54,688 nt of DNA from Aquabacterium sp. (GCA_023150345.1 JAKLLB010000018.1:1-54688), one strand, 5' to 3'. Counted from the first letter of the stretch, positions 30,345 to 39,128 are shown. Notes: generated from the sequence alone by a model not told the origin. Translations and numbers: made by a program.

Positions 30345-31820
30345 TCAGCGCGCACTGAAGCTGGCGCGGAAGGGCTGGTTCGGCACGATCACGTCTTTCA
30401 CGTCGCAGAAGAACTCGAAGCTCCAGTCGCCGCCTTCGCGGCCCACGCCCGAGCGCTTGATGCCGCCGAAGGGCGCGGCGAGATCGCGGATGCCGAAGCT
30501 GTTGATCCAGATGAAGCCGGTGCGCACGCGCTCGGCCAGCGCGATGGCATGCGAGGGCTCGCCGTAGCACACGCCGCCCAGGCCGTAGTCGGTGCCGTTG
30601 GCCAGGGCCACCGCCTCGTCGTCGCTGGCAAAGGTCTGCAGCGTGAGCACCGGGCCGAACACCTCGTTCTGCACGATCTCGGCATCCTGGGCCACGTCGG
30701 TCAGCAGCGTGGGCTGGACGTACTGCACGCCGAAGGGGTGCCGCTCGCCACCCCACAGCACGCGCGCACCGGCGCCGCGGGCGCGCTCGATGTAGCCCAG
30801 CACGCGCTCGACCTGGCGCGGGTGGATGATGGGCCCGACCTCGGTGGCCGGGTCGCGAGGATCGCCGATCACCAGCCGCTCGACGCAGCCGCGCATCGCG
30901 GCGACGAAGCGCCCGGCCACCGATTCATGCACCAGCAGCCGGGTGCCCGCCAGGCACACCTGGCCGGCATTGCGGTACATCAGAGCGGCGGTGGCCGCGG
31001 CGGCATCCAGATCGGCATCGGCCAACACGATGAAGGGGCTCTTGCCACCGAGCTCCAGGCTGCAGGGCACCAGGTTGGCCGCGGCCGCGTGCGCGATGGC
31101 CTTGGCCGTGGGCACCGAGCCGGTGAACGAGATGCGGGCCAGCCGCGCATCGCGCACCAGCGCTGCGCCGGTGACCGCGCCCGAGCCCTGCACCACGTTG
31201 AGCACGCCCGGCGGCAACCCGGCCGCATGCGCCGCGTCGGCCAGCAGCGAACAGGTCAGCGGCGCCCACTCCGGCGGCTTGAGCACGCAGGTGTTGCCCG
31301 CGGCCAGCGCCGGCCCGAGCTTCCAGGTCGAGAGCATCAGCGGCGCATTCCACGGCGTGATCACGGCCACCACGCCTGCGGGGTCGTGGTGCACGCGGTG
31401 GTGCGCCTGCTCGGTGTCGATGCGGCGGTCCTGCAGCGTCAGCGCATGGCGAGCGAACCAGGTGATGTTCTGCATCGCGCGCGGCACCACGCCGTGCCGC
31501 ATGCGCGACAACAGCACGCCGGCATCGCGGCTCTCGAGCTGGCAGAACGCCTCGGCACGACGCCCGATCTCATCGGCAAAGCGCTCGAGCAGGGGCAGGC
31601 GCTCGGCCGCGGTAAGCGCGCTCCAGGCCGCGAAGGCCCGTTGCGCGGCGCCCAGCGCAGCATCGACATCGGCGGGCGAACCCTCGCTGATGCGTCCGAG
31701 CACCGCCTGGTCGATCGGGCTGCGCAGCTCGAAGTCGGTGCTTGCGGCCACGCGCTGGCCGTCGATGTAGTGGTGCGGCGACACGGCCGCGCCCGCGACT
31801 TCCATGTATACCGGGCTCAT
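30345..31820 (-). CDS. Aldehyde dehydrogenase, probably of a muconic-semialdehyde type
   Basis: A 491-residue NAD(P)-dependent dehydrogenase with all catalytic elements: VVAVITPWNAPLMLSTWKLG (Asn of the active site), FTGSVPTAKAIAHAA, the general-base Glu in LELGGKSPFIVLADADLDAA and the nucleophilic Cys in NAGQVCLAGTRLLVHES. In HpaE-like pathways this enzyme oxidises the hydroxymuconic semialdehyde formed by the extradiol dioxygenase, which is encoded 20 bp downstream. The ATG at 31820 overlaps the stop of the hydratase gene (ATGA). Confidence 0.85.
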   Translation of the reverse strand: MSPVYMEVAGAAVSPHHYIDGQRVAASTDFELRSPIDQAVLGRISEGSPADVDAALGAAQRAFAAWSALTAAERLPLLERFADEIGRRAEAFCQLESRDAGVLLSRMRHGVVPRAMQNITWFARHALTLQDRRIDTEQAHHRVHHDPAGVVAVITPWNAPLMLSTWKLGPALAAGNTCVLKPPEWAPLTCSLLADAAHAAGLPPGVLNVVQGSGAVTGAALVRDARLARISFTGSVPTAKAIAHAAAANLVPCSLELGGKSPFIVLADADLDAAAATAALMYRNAGQVCLAGTRLLVHESVAGRFVAAMRGCVERLVIGDPRDPATEVGPIIHPRQVERVLGYIERARGAGARVLWGGERHPFGVQYVQPTLLTDVAQDAEIVQNEVFGPVLTLQTFASDDEAVALANGTDYGLGGVCYGEPSHAIALAERVRTGFIWINSFGIRDLAAPFGGIKRSGVGREGGDWSFEFFCDVKDVIVPNQPFRASFSAR

Positions 31821-32623
31821 GCGAACCTCACACTGATGGAGCCCAGGGGCCCGTAGTCGGCATGGAAGGTGTCGCCTGCAGCGCAGGCCACCGGCCGCGT
31901 GAACGAGCCGGCCAGCACGATCTCGCCGGCGGCCAGCGACTCGCCGTGCGCGGCCAGCTTGTTGGCCAGCCAGGCCACGCCATTGCCCGGGTGGTTGAGC
32001 ACCGCAGCACCCAGGCCCGACTCCTCGATCACGCCGTTCTTGTACAGCAGTGCGCCGGCCCAGCGCCAATCCACCGCATCGGGACGCATCGGCCGCCCGC
32101 CCAGCACGATGGCGGCGTTGGCGGCGTTGTCGGCGATGGTGTCCAGCACCTTGCGCGGCGCCCGGCTCACGCGGTCGAGCTGCTCGATGCGCGCGTCGAT
32201 CAGCTCGAGCGCCGGCACCACGTAGTCGGTGGCGTTGAGCACGTCGAACAGCGTGGCGCGCGGCCCTGCCAGCGGTCGGGCCAGGATGAACGCGAACTCG
32301 ACCTCGAAACGCGGCACGATGTAGCGGTCGGCGCGCAGCTCGCTGCCGTCGCGCAGCAGCATGTCGTCGAGCAGCGTGCCATGGTCGGGCTCGGTGATCT
32401 GCGAGGCGATCTGCATCGCCCGCGACGTCAGCCCGATCTTGTGGCCGATGACGCGGCGGCCCTCGGCGCGCTCCACATCCATCCACGCGCGCTGGATCGC
32501 GTAGGCATCGTCCAGCGTCATGCCCGGGTGGCGCTTGGAGAAGTGCTCCACCTGCACGCGGCTGCGCTTGGCCTCATGCAGTTCGCGCGCCAGTGCATGG
32601 TGGTCGGCGGGGGTCAGGGTCAT
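31817..32623 (-). CDS. 2-Oxo-pent-4-enoate hydratase / oxalocrotonate decarboxylase-family protein
   Basis: A 268-residue enzyme of the MhpD/DmpE/HpaH type. Typical segments are GHKIGLTSRAMQIASQI, the metal-binding PRFEVEFAFILARPL and VLNHPGNGVAWLANKLAAHG. Hydratases add water to the dienoate left after ring cleavage and decarboxylation or dehydrogenation; the two subtypes are hard to tell apart by motif. GGAG lies 7 nt before the ATG at 32623. No aldolase for the next step is seen in the window. Confidence 0.82.
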   Translation of the reverse strand: MTLTPADHHALARELHEAKRSRVQVEHFSKRHPGMTLDDAYAIQRAWMDVERAEGRRVIGHKIGLTSRAMQIASQITEPDHGTLLDDMLLRDGSELRADRYIVPRFEVEFAFILARPLAGPRATLFDVLNATDYVVPALELIDARIEQLDRVSRAPRKVLDTIADNAANAAIVLGGRPMRPDAVDWRWAGALLYKNGVIEESGLGAAVLNHPGNGVAWLANKLAAHGESLAAGEIVLAGSFTRPVACAAGDTFHADYGPLGSISVRFA

Positions 32624-32649
32624 GCGGGCTCCGTGGTGCGTGCGGGCCC

Positions 32650-33393
32650 CTACAGTACCGCACCGCCATCGACGTGCAAGGTCTGGCCGGTGATGAAGGC
32701 CGCATCGTCCGAGCACAGGAAGGACATCGCACCGGCCAGGTCGCGCGGTTCGCCGGTGCGGTGGATGAGTTGCTGCGCACGCACCGCATCGAAGATGAAC
32801 GCCGGCACATCGCGCGCAGCGGCGTCGGTGCGCGTCAGGCCCGGCGCGATGGCGTTGACCGTGATGCCGTGGTCGCCCAGTTCACGTGCCAGCGCGCGGG
32901 TCAGCCCGATGTTGGCCATCTTGCTGGCGATGTAGCCGGTGAAACCCGGCGGTGGCGCCCACGCCGAGCTGGACGCCAGGTTGACGATGCGGCCCCAGCC
33001 GCGCTCGATCATCCCGGGCGCAAAGGCCTGCGCCAGCAGGAACGAGGCCTCGGTGTTGACCGCCAGGATGCGGCGCAGCGTGGCAGCGTCGAGCTGGTCC
33101 CAGGCGGCCGCGGCCTGGTACGCCGCGTTGTTGACCAGGATGTCGACGCGCCCGGCCGCGGCCAGCGCCTCGCGCACCAGCCGCCGGATCTGGCCCTCGT
33201 CGGCCAGGTCGGCCTGCAGGCACCAGCCGCGGCGCCCGGCACGCTGCACCAGCGCCAGCGTCTCGTCGCACTGCAACAGATCCACCAGCACCATCTGGCA
33301 GCCATCTTCGGCCAGGCGCTGCGCGAACACCTGGCCCAGGCCACGCGCGGCGCCGGTGACCAGGGCCACGCGGCCTTCGGTAGGTGTGCTCAT
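32650..33393 (-). CDS. Short-chain dehydrogenase/reductase with intact active site
   Basis: A 247-residue classical SDR. It has the cofactor motif VTGAARGLGQVF (TGxxxGxG), NNAAYQ, the catalytic NLASSSAW Ser and the YIASK Tyr-Lys pair, and VNAIAPGLTRTD. An acidic-free residue pattern after strand 2 (VLVDLLQCD, with Asp) favours NAD. It is 2 bp from the upstream flavoprotein gene and 26 bp from the hydratase, so it belongs to the same operon; substrate probably an alcohol or dihydrodiol of the pathway, unproven. Confidence 0.85.
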   Translation of the reverse strand: MSTPTEGRVALVTGAARGLGQVFAQRLAEDGCQMVLVDLLQCDETLALVQRAGRRGWCLQADLADEGQIRRLVREALAAAGRVDILVNNAAYQAAAAWDQLDAATLRRILAVNTEASFLLAQAFAPGMIERGWGRIVNLASSSAWAPPPGFTGYIASKMANIGLTRALARELGDHGITVNAIAPGLTRTDAAARDVPAFIFDAVRAQQLIHRTGEPRDLAGAMSFLCSDDAAFITGQTLHVDGGAVL

Positions 33394-33395
33394 CG

Positions 33396-35270
33396 TCAGG
33401 GTCCTCGTGACTTTCCCGAGCGAAACGGCAACGTGGCCAGGAAGGCCAGCTTCTTCCAGCCGAGCAGCTTCAGGCCCGCACGGGCGCCGGCGGCGTCGAG
33501 CCGCGCCTGCAGCGGCATGGTGCCGAAGCTCTTGCCCTTGATGACGAGCTCGTCGCCCACGCGCTCGAGCGCCTCCACCCGCATCAGCTCCTCGTCGGCC
33601 GCTCCGCGCAGCACCAGACCATCGGTCGGTCCGGGTGCCGACGCGGCAGCGGTGGTGGCCGGCACACCGCCGTCGTGCCGCACACCGGCGGCCATCGCGT
33701 CGAAGTCCATCCCCAACGCTTCGAACATCTTGATGGCGGTGGCGCGGCCGGCGCCATAGACCCCGCCGCCCGGGTGCTGGAACGGACCGGCCAGGTACAG
33801 GCGCTCGACGCCGGGCACGGTGTACTGGCCCAGGTCCGGCGTGGGCCGGTGGCCGGCGCTTTGGTAGAAGTACGGCGCCACGCCGTGCAGGTCGCCGCGC
33901 ATCATGCTGTTGGGGCTGGAGCGCTCCAGATCCACCGGGCTCACGATCGTGCGGGCGATGATGTTGTCATCGGTGAGGTTGCTGACGAAACGCCGGTAGT
34001 GGGCCAGCGAGAGATCGCCGATCTCCTCCTTGATGTCGTCCCAGTGTCGCCCGGACCAGCGCGCGTCTTTCACCTGATAGGGCGCGAAGGTGATGCCGTG
34101 GAACATGCCCGCGCCGGCCGGCACGCGGGTGCGGTCGCCGATGCTCTCGTCGCCGCCGGCGCACAGCCGGCGATCGGTGATCAGGCCGCGCCGGATGTCG
34201 TCGAAGTCGGCGATCATCTCGTCGAGCCGGTCGGTGGCCATGAACTCCAGCATCGTGGCGTAGCCCACCTCCTCGCCGGCGTGGTAGCGGCACGGCTCCT
34301 TCAGGTCGTAGTGGCTGACCATGATGGAAAACGGCGCCAGCGTCGCGCGCTCGGCGCGCTGCAGCACCGGCTCGGGCACGCCCTGCACGAACTTGCGCAC
34401 CACGTGCGGATGGATCGCGCCGATCACCGCATCTTTCGCGGCGATGGTCTCGCCGCTGGCCAGCCGCACGCCGCTGGCACGGCCGCCGCTGACCAGCACC
34501 TGCGCCACCTCGGCGTTGCAGCGCAGCTCGCCGCCGTGGTGCTGCAGGCACCGCACCAGCGCTTCGGTCAGCTTGCCGCTGCCGCCGATGGGCTGCGAGA
34601 CGCCGTAGGTGTGGATGATCCCCGGCATCAGCAACACGCCCATGCCGGTGCCCAGCTCGTTGGGGCACTGCAGGTTCTCGCTGACCAGGCGCAGCAGATG
34701 GATCTTGATCTTGTCGCTCTCGTAGAGCCGCTCCACCAGGTCCAGGCAGTCACGGTTCATGTAGTCCAGCAGCAGCCGGCCTTCGTCGCTGCGGTCGAGC
34801 ATGGCGACCAGCTCGCCCAGCGGCGGCGGCGGCGCATACAGCCCCGGCATGAACATCTGCAGTACCTGCTGGCTCATGCGCACGAAGCCGCGGTAGGTTT
34901 CGGCGTCCTTGGGCGAGACCCGGGCGAAGCACTCGCAGGTCTTGTCGAGGTCCTTGTAGGTGAACAGTGTCGACTGGTCCGGGAAGACGGTGGCGTGCGG
35001 CACCGGCGAGTACTGGTACTTCAGCCCGTGCTGCGACAGCAGGCCCAGCTCGTCATGGCGCAGCATCGGGTTGCCCTGGATCATGATGTGCACGCTGCTG
35101 TGCTCGTCGTGCCAGTAGCCCGGCGTGTTCAGCTCGCGCGTGGACACTCCGCCGCCGGGATAGGCCTTGCGCTCGAGCACCAGCACCTTCTTGCCGGCCT
35201 TGGCCAGGTAGGCCGCGGCCACCAGTCCGTTGTGGCCGGCTCCCATGGCAACGATGTCGTAGGTCTGCAT
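33396..35270 (-). CDS. Phytoene-dehydrogenase-like FAD-dependent oxidoreductase
   Basis: A 624-residue flavoprotein. The dinucleotide-binding start is YDIVAMGAGHNGLVAAAYLA with the second Gly-rich stretch LERKAYPGGGVSTRE; YLAGPFQHPGGGVYGAGRAT near residue 500 closes the FAD site. This is the layout of the CrtI/NAD(P)/FAD oxidoreductase group, larger than most because of a C-terminal tail of about 90 residues (DGLVLRGAADEELMRVEALE onward). No carotenoid genes are near, so a catabolic desaturation or oxidation is more likely than pigment synthesis. It lies 33 bp downstream of the small helix-hairpin-helix gene and leads the metabolic part of the operon. Confidence 0.8.
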   Translation of the reverse strand: MQTYDIVAMGAGHNGLVAAAYLAKAGKKVLVLERKAYPGGGVSTRELNTPGYWHDEHSSVHIMIQGNPMLRHDELGLLSQHGLKYQYSPVPHATVFPDQSTLFTYKDLDKTCECFARVSPKDAETYRGFVRMSQQVLQMFMPGLYAPPPPLGELVAMLDRSDEGRLLLDYMNRDCLDLVERLYESDKIKIHLLRLVSENLQCPNELGTGMGVLLMPGIIHTYGVSQPIGGSGKLTEALVRCLQHHGGELRCNAEVAQVLVSGGRASGVRLASGETIAAKDAVIGAIHPHVVRKFVQGVPEPVLQRAERATLAPFSIMVSHYDLKEPCRYHAGEEVGYATMLEFMATDRLDEMIADFDDIRRGLITDRRLCAGGDESIGDRTRVPAGAGMFHGITFAPYQVKDARWSGRHWDDIKEEIGDLSLAHYRRFVSNLTDDNIIARTIVSPVDLERSSPNSMMRGDLHGVAPYFYQSAGHRPTPDLGQYTVPGVERLYLAGPFQHPGGGVYGAGRATAIKMFEALGMDFDAMAAGVRHDGGVPATTAAASAPGPTDGLVLRGAADEELMRVEALERVGDELVIKGKSFGTMPLQARLDAAGARAGLKLLGWKKLAFLATLPFRSGKSRGP

Positions 35271-35303
35271 CGGCGGTTCTTTCCGGTCGCGGCCCGCGGC
35301 CGA

Positions 35304-35534
35304 TCAGGGGTGGGTTGCCAGCACGCGCCCCAGCGCGCGCTGCAGGGCGCGCTGGCGGTTGCGCCAGGCGGCGGAGCCCACCAGGTGACACGCACTGCGC
35401 ACCAGTTCCTCGAGGTTGGCGGCGCACAGCGCATCCAGCGAATCGACGCCCAGCGCCTCCAGGCGGTCGATCACGCCGGGGCCGATGCCTGGCGATTTCA
35501 ACAGGATTTCACGTTCATTGCTCGGAAACGCCAC
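35304..35534 (-). CDS. Small helix-hairpin-helix protein at the head of the meta-cleavage operon
   Basis: A 76-residue protein whose first half is a helix-hairpin-helix (LLKSPGIGPGVIDRLEALGV, then DSLDALCAANLEEL) and whose second half is a basic helix (WRNRQRALQRALGRVLATHP). It resembles the pathway-associated small HhH proteins and the C-terminal domain of TfoX. The start is a GTG at 35534; GAGGA lies 7 nt upstream and no in-frame ATG exists. It is the first gene after a shared promoter region carrying two LysR-type boxes. DNA binding or protein pairing is possible; no function is established. Confidence 0.6.
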   Translation of the reverse strand: MAFPSNEREILLKSPGIGPGVIDRLEALGVDSLDALCAANLEELVRSACHLVGSAAWRNRQRALQRALGRVLATHP

Positions 35535-35590
35535 GGCCCGGTCCTCTGGATGACGGCCCGTAGCGTAAGCACCGCCCGGCGCGAACGGAA

Positions 35591-35627
35591 ATCGAAAGTG
35601 CCGATCTGGCCCATCGGCAATATCGAT
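35591..35627. promoter_or_regulatory. LysR-type box pair, both boxes perfect, in the divergent promoter
   Basis: ATCGAAAGTGCCGAT (35591-35605) and ATCGGCAATATCGAT (35613-35627) both fit ATC-N9-GAT and start 22 bp apart, two helical turns. The reverse complement of the second matches the first at 13 of 15 positions, so the two also form a large inverted repeat. It lies between the helix-hairpin-helix gene (minus strand) and the SDR (plus strand), fitting a shared divergent promoter. Confidence 0.65.
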
Positions 35628-35699
35628 GCCCGCGGCGCACTTCGGCATCGGGCGGGAGCCACACAATGGCCGCACTCCCCCACTGCACACGCGCACGCC

Positions 35700-36470
35700 A
35701 TGGATCCGAATCGCCTCAAGGGCAAGGTCGCCGTCGTCACCGGCATCGGCAACGGCATCGGCCAGGGCATCGCCCTGATGTTTGCGCGCCAGGGCGCGCA
35801 GGTGGTGGGCTGCGACATCGACGCCGCGGCCGCGCAGGCCACGCTGCAGGGCGCGCACGCCGAGGGTCTGGCGATCGACAGCGTGCATCCGTTGGACCTG
35901 GCCGACCCGGCGAGCGCGCCGCGGCTGGTGGCCCATGCGGTGCAACGGCACGGCGGCCTGGACATCCTCGTCAACGCCGCGGCCTTCGCCGTGTTCGCGT
36001 GGATCGAACAGATGCGCTACGAGGATTGGCGCCGCACCCTCACCGGCGAGCTCGACCTCGTGTTCCTGGCCTGCCAGGCGGCATGGCCGCACCTGGTGCA
36101 GCGCGGCGGCGGTGCCATCGTCAACTTCGCCTCCGTCAACGCCTACGTCGCGCTGCAGGGCTCGGCCGCGCTGGCCCACTGCGCCGGCAAGGGCGGCGTG
36201 CTGGCCATGACCCGCCAGCTCGCCATGGAAGGCGGCCCGCACCGCATTCGCTGCAACACCATATCGCCCGGTTTCATCGTGACCGGCGCCACCCGCCATC
36301 ACCTCGACACCGTGCCCGAGCTGCTGGGCCAGGTGCTGGCCAAGAAGATGCTCAAGCGCGTGGGCCAACCCGAAGACGTGGCCTGGCTCGCCAGCTTCCT
36401 CGTCAGCGACGAGGCCAGCTGGATCACGGGTTCGGACTACGCGATCGACGGCGGGGCACGGGCGTGGTGA
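35700..36470 (+). CDS. Short-chain dehydrogenase/reductase-like protein lacking the catalytic Tyr
   Basis: A 256-residue SDR-fold protein. The cofactor loop VVTGIGNGIGQGIALMF, NAAAFA, IVNFASVNAY (S145) and NTISPGFIVTG are normal. Where classical SDRs have YxxxK, the sequence reads AHCAGKGG: His160 replaces Tyr and Lys164 is kept. A single TAC-to-CAC change would explain this. Either the protein is inactive or it works differently, or the His acts as a poor acid. ATG at 35700 with no clear ribosome binding site (possibly leaderless). It is divergent from the meta-cleavage operon and shares its LysR box pair. Confidence 0.8.
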   Translation: MDPNRLKGKVAVVTGIGNGIGQGIALMFARQGAQVVGCDIDAAAAQATLQGAHAEGLAIDSVHPLDLADPASAPRLVAHAVQRHGGLDILVNAAAFAVFAWIEQMRYEDWRRTLTGELDLVFLACQAAWPHLVQRGGGAIVNFASVNAYVALQGSAALAHCAGKGGVLAMTRQLAMEGGPHRIRCNTISPGFIVTGATRHHLDTVPELLGQVLAKKMLKRVGQPEDVAWLASFLVSDEASWITGSDYAIDGGARAW

Positions 36471-36867
36471 GATCGGCGGCGTAACGCGCCTGGCCGGCGC
36501 GACGCGCCGAGACGACCAGCCATGCAGATCGGCTGGGTCTGGTGCCGCCGTCCGAACGTTCGCGGCCTGGAGCGCCGTGGACCTCCCCCGGGCGCGCGGG
36601 CTTACCCCAACCGCACTGTGTCAGCAGGCAGGGCGCGGCGCCGCAGTTGTGGCAGCCCGCAGCGACGTGCGCTGTGCAGGCCTGCGACGCCCGGCTGGGC
36701 TTTCCCTGCGCCAGCTCCACGCAGCTGGCGTGTCACCGCAGTGCGCCTGTGCGGCGCGGTGGCACAGGGTTTGCAGTGACACACCGCGGGCCGCCCAAGC
36801 GGCCCGCGCGACCAGAAGCCGGCGCTTGGACACCGCCTTCGTGCACTACCCAACCAGGAGACAACTC
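36471..36867. other. 397-bp intergenic region before the porin gene
   Basis: No gene is supported. The region contains an inverted repeat with arms GTGTCACCGCA (36730-36740) and TGCAGTGACAC (36772-36782), matching at 10 of 11 positions, and directly after it a strong hairpin at 36785-36808. Both lie within 140 bp of the porin start and could shape its leader or act as an operator and a terminator for upstream transcription. Confidence 0.45.
36785..36808. terminator. Strong 9-bp hairpin upstream of the porin gene
   Basis: CGCGGGCCG and CGGCCCGCG form a perfect 9-bp stem around CCCAAG. No T-tract follows on either strand, so this may instead be a leader-RNA structure of the porin transcript. 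Confidence 0.35.
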
Positions 36868-38028
36868 GTGAACCCTCACAACCCCCGTTCCCGCTTCGCC
36901 CGCACCACCGGCACCACGCTCTTGCTGCTGCCCATCGGTCTGACTCTGGCCTCAGACGGAAGAGCCGCGAATGACTGGGAGGTGTCGGTCGGCGGAATCG
37001 TCAATGCCTACTAAACGAACATCAGCTGCAGCGGCAGCCAGAACATCACGGGCCTCGCATTGGGAGGAATGGGTCTCGGATGTGCCGGCAAGGACGGTCG
37101 CACCATCATCGGCAACGGCTTGCTGCCTAATGCGCTGATCACCATCGTGAAGGGCAAGCAGGAGGGCGTCGACATCGGGGCCACGTTGATGATTGGCGCC
37201 GCCGTGTCGAGCGATGACGCCATCACCAACAACCACAATGTGGACGTACGCCAGGGTTTCTTCACCCTCGCCACGCAGGCGGCCGGCACGCTGAAGCTGG
37301 GGCGCGACTACGGCATGTTCGGTGCAAGCCCGACCCTCTCGGACATGACGTTGATCGGAGCCGGCGCTCCGGTGGCCGGCACGCAGCGCAACCGCGTGAC
37401 GCTCGGCCACGTCGGCGCGGGTTACAGCTACCTCGGCACCTACGGCCAGATGGCATGGACCTCGCCGGCCATGGGCGGCTTCAGCGTCGCCGTCGCTGTC
37501 ATGAGTCCGGTAGACGCCTACGCGAACGCCGAGCACACGGCGGCGCGGTCGCCGCAGCTGCAGGCCAAGGCGACGCTGGACTTCAGCGCCGGCAAGGCCT
37601 GGGCGGCGGCGAAGAGCCAGCCCTTCAAAGGCAGTACTGCAGCCACCGACTTCACAATGAAGGGCATTGAAGTCGGTGGTCAGGTTGGTGTTGGAGGGTT
37701 CAACCTGCTGGCCAACTTTCAGAGCGGTACAGGTCTGGGTGTACTGGCCGACGGCGACAACGGCAACACCAAGAGCAACTCCTGGCTGGTGCAGGGCACC
37801 TATGCGATCGGCAGGACCAAGCTCGGGCTGAGCAGTGGCGCGACCAAGCTCAAGAGTGCCACCGGCAGCGGCCTGAAGCAGAACGCCAGCACGACGGCCG
37901 GTGTCTACTTCAGCCTGACCAAGGGCGTGACGCTGGTTGGCGAACTGAGCACCACACGCTCGAAGAGCGCCGCTGGCGACACGGCGCGCATGCGCGGCCT
38001 TGCATTCGGCGGCATCCTCTTCTTCTGA
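36868..38028 (+). pseudogene. Outer-membrane porin gene interrupted by a single in-frame stop
   Basis: A GTG at 36868 (GGAG 8 nt upstream) starts a signal peptide (GTTLLLLPIGLTLASDGRAAN) and the first strand WEVSVGGIVNAY, then TAA at 37012-37014 stops translation after 48 codons. The same frame then continues without interruption for 337 codons with porin-like content: CSGSQ, GNGLLPNALITIVKGKQEGV, DVRQGFFTLATQAAGTLKLG, GRDYGMFGAS, RNRVTLGHVGAGYSYLGTYG, and a C-terminal strand ending in GILFF. The full product would be about 386 residues, normal for the family; relatives have NAYY or similar at the stop, so a Tyr codon changed to TAA is likely. No frameshift is involved. Either a recent loss of function or a sequencing error. 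Confidence 0.75.
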
Positions 38029-38043
38029 CTGGGCGTCGCCCAG
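38029..38043. terminator. Short hairpin after the porin gene
   Basis: CTGGGC-GTC-GCCCAG begins immediately after the porin stop codon and lies before the convergent LysR gene. Short stem and no T-tract; a weak terminator candidate. Confidence 0.3.
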
Positions 38044-38122
38044 CGCCGCGGCCCGCTCGGGTCCTTCGCGCGAACCGGCGGCCTGGTGGCCTATCGTCCG
38101 GGACCGCGGGCGCCTCCGGCCC

Positions 38123-39040
38123 TCACCCGCCCGGCAGCGCCGGCAACGCCTGCGCATGCCCGACGATGAACTCGCGCATCCACTGAATGCCCGGGTCGTG
38201 GTCGCGGTACTTGTGCCAGGTGAGCATTTCGGTGAACGGCGGGAACTCGAAGTCCAGGCGCACCATGCGCACCGGCAGCAACGCGCACGCCTGCACGGCC
38301 TGGCGCGTGTGCAGCGTGGCCACGCGCCGGGTGCCCAGCACGAGGCGCGGCAGCATGGTGAAGTTGGGCACGCTGAGCTCGACGCGCCGCTGCGCGCCAT
38401 GGGTCTTGGCGAACCAGGTCTCGAACATCGGCGGACCGAAGGTCACGCACGACACGTGGCCCATCTGCAGATACTGCTGCAGCGCGAGCGAGGCGCCCAC
38501 TTCCGGATGGTCGCAGTCGACCACCGCGCAATAGCTGTCGTCGAACAGGGCGCAGGTCGAGAAACCGGGCATCTCGTGCCACTCGGGTGCAACGACGAAG
38601 TCGACCTCGCCGTTCTCCAGCTCCTGGTAGCACACCCGGCTGGGCTGGCGGAACTCGATGGTGACGCCCGGTGCCCGCGTGGCGAGGTCGCGCAGCACAT
38701 CGAGCAGCAGCACGCCGATGGCGAAATCCGACGCCACGATGTTGAAGTGTCGCCGGGTGGTGGCCGGATCGAACTCCGGCTTGGTGCCCAGCGTGGCATC
38801 GATCATCAGGAGCAGGTCGTTGACCTTGCTCACCAGGCTCTCGCCCAGCGGCGTGAGCTCCATGCGCCGGCCCACCGGCACGATGAGCGGGTCATCGAAG
38901 TACTCGCGCAGGCGCGCCAGGATGCCGCTCATCGCCGACTGGCTGACGAACAGGCTCTCGCCGGCACGGGTGACGTTCTTTTCCGTCAGCAGCGCGCGCA
39001 GTGCCGTGAGCAGGTTGAGATCGAGCCGCTGGTAGCGCAT
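38123..39040 (-). CDS. LysR-family transcriptional regulator (NodD-like class)
   Basis: A 305-residue regulator with the N-terminal winged helix-turn-helix (RLDLNLLTALRALLTEKNVT, then LFVSQSAMSGILARLREYFD) and the PVGRRMELTPLGESLV stretch of the NodD branch. It is most similar in layout to the LysR at 20998-21924. ATG at 39040 is used; a TTG at 39049 is an alternative. It is divergent from the MFS gene, with a LysR box pair in between, and is therefore the best candidate regulator of the MFS transporter, the TonB receptor and the 35.6-kb promoter. Confidence 0.88.
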   Translation of the reverse strand: MRYQRLDLNLLTALRALLTEKNVTRAGESLFVSQSAMSGILARLREYFDDPLIVPVGRRMELTPLGESLVSKVNDLLLMIDATLGTKPEFDPATTRRHFNIVASDFAIGVLLLDVLRDLATRAPGVTIEFRQPSRVCYQELENGEVDFVVAPEWHEMPGFSTCALFDDSYCAVVDCDHPEVGASLALQQYLQMGHVSCVTFGPPMFETWFAKTHGAQRRVELSVPNFTMLPRLVLGTRRVATLHTRQAVQACALLPVRMVRLDFEFPPFTEMLTWHKYRDHDPGIQWMREFIVGHAQALPALPGG

Positions 39041-39091
39041 GGCGTCCAAATTCTAGGGGTGAACCCGCGCCGGTGGGGTGTCGCTGCAGGC

Positions 39092-39128
39092 ATGACGGGC
39101 CTGAATGCCACGCATCGACAGAATCGAT
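39092..39128. promoter_or_regulatory. LysR-type box pair between the LysR and MFS genes
   Basis: ATCGACAGAATCGAT (39114-39128) is a perfect ATC-N9-GAT box with ATCGA/TCGAT arms; ATGACGGGCCTGAAT (39092-39106) begins exactly 22 bp before and is a degenerate copy. Position in the divergent region is the classical one for LysR auto- and target control. Confidence 0.6.

Noticed and set aside
35591-35627. Reading the inverted repeat as a rho-independent terminator
   Set aside because: Arms are interrupted, there is no T-tract, and the pattern matches two LysR boxes between divergent genes, where a terminator is not expected.
36868-38028. Programmed read-through or recoding of the porin stop codon
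   Set aside because: TAA is the least read-through-prone stop and no recoding signal or selenocysteine-type structure is seen; mutation or sequencing error is simpler.
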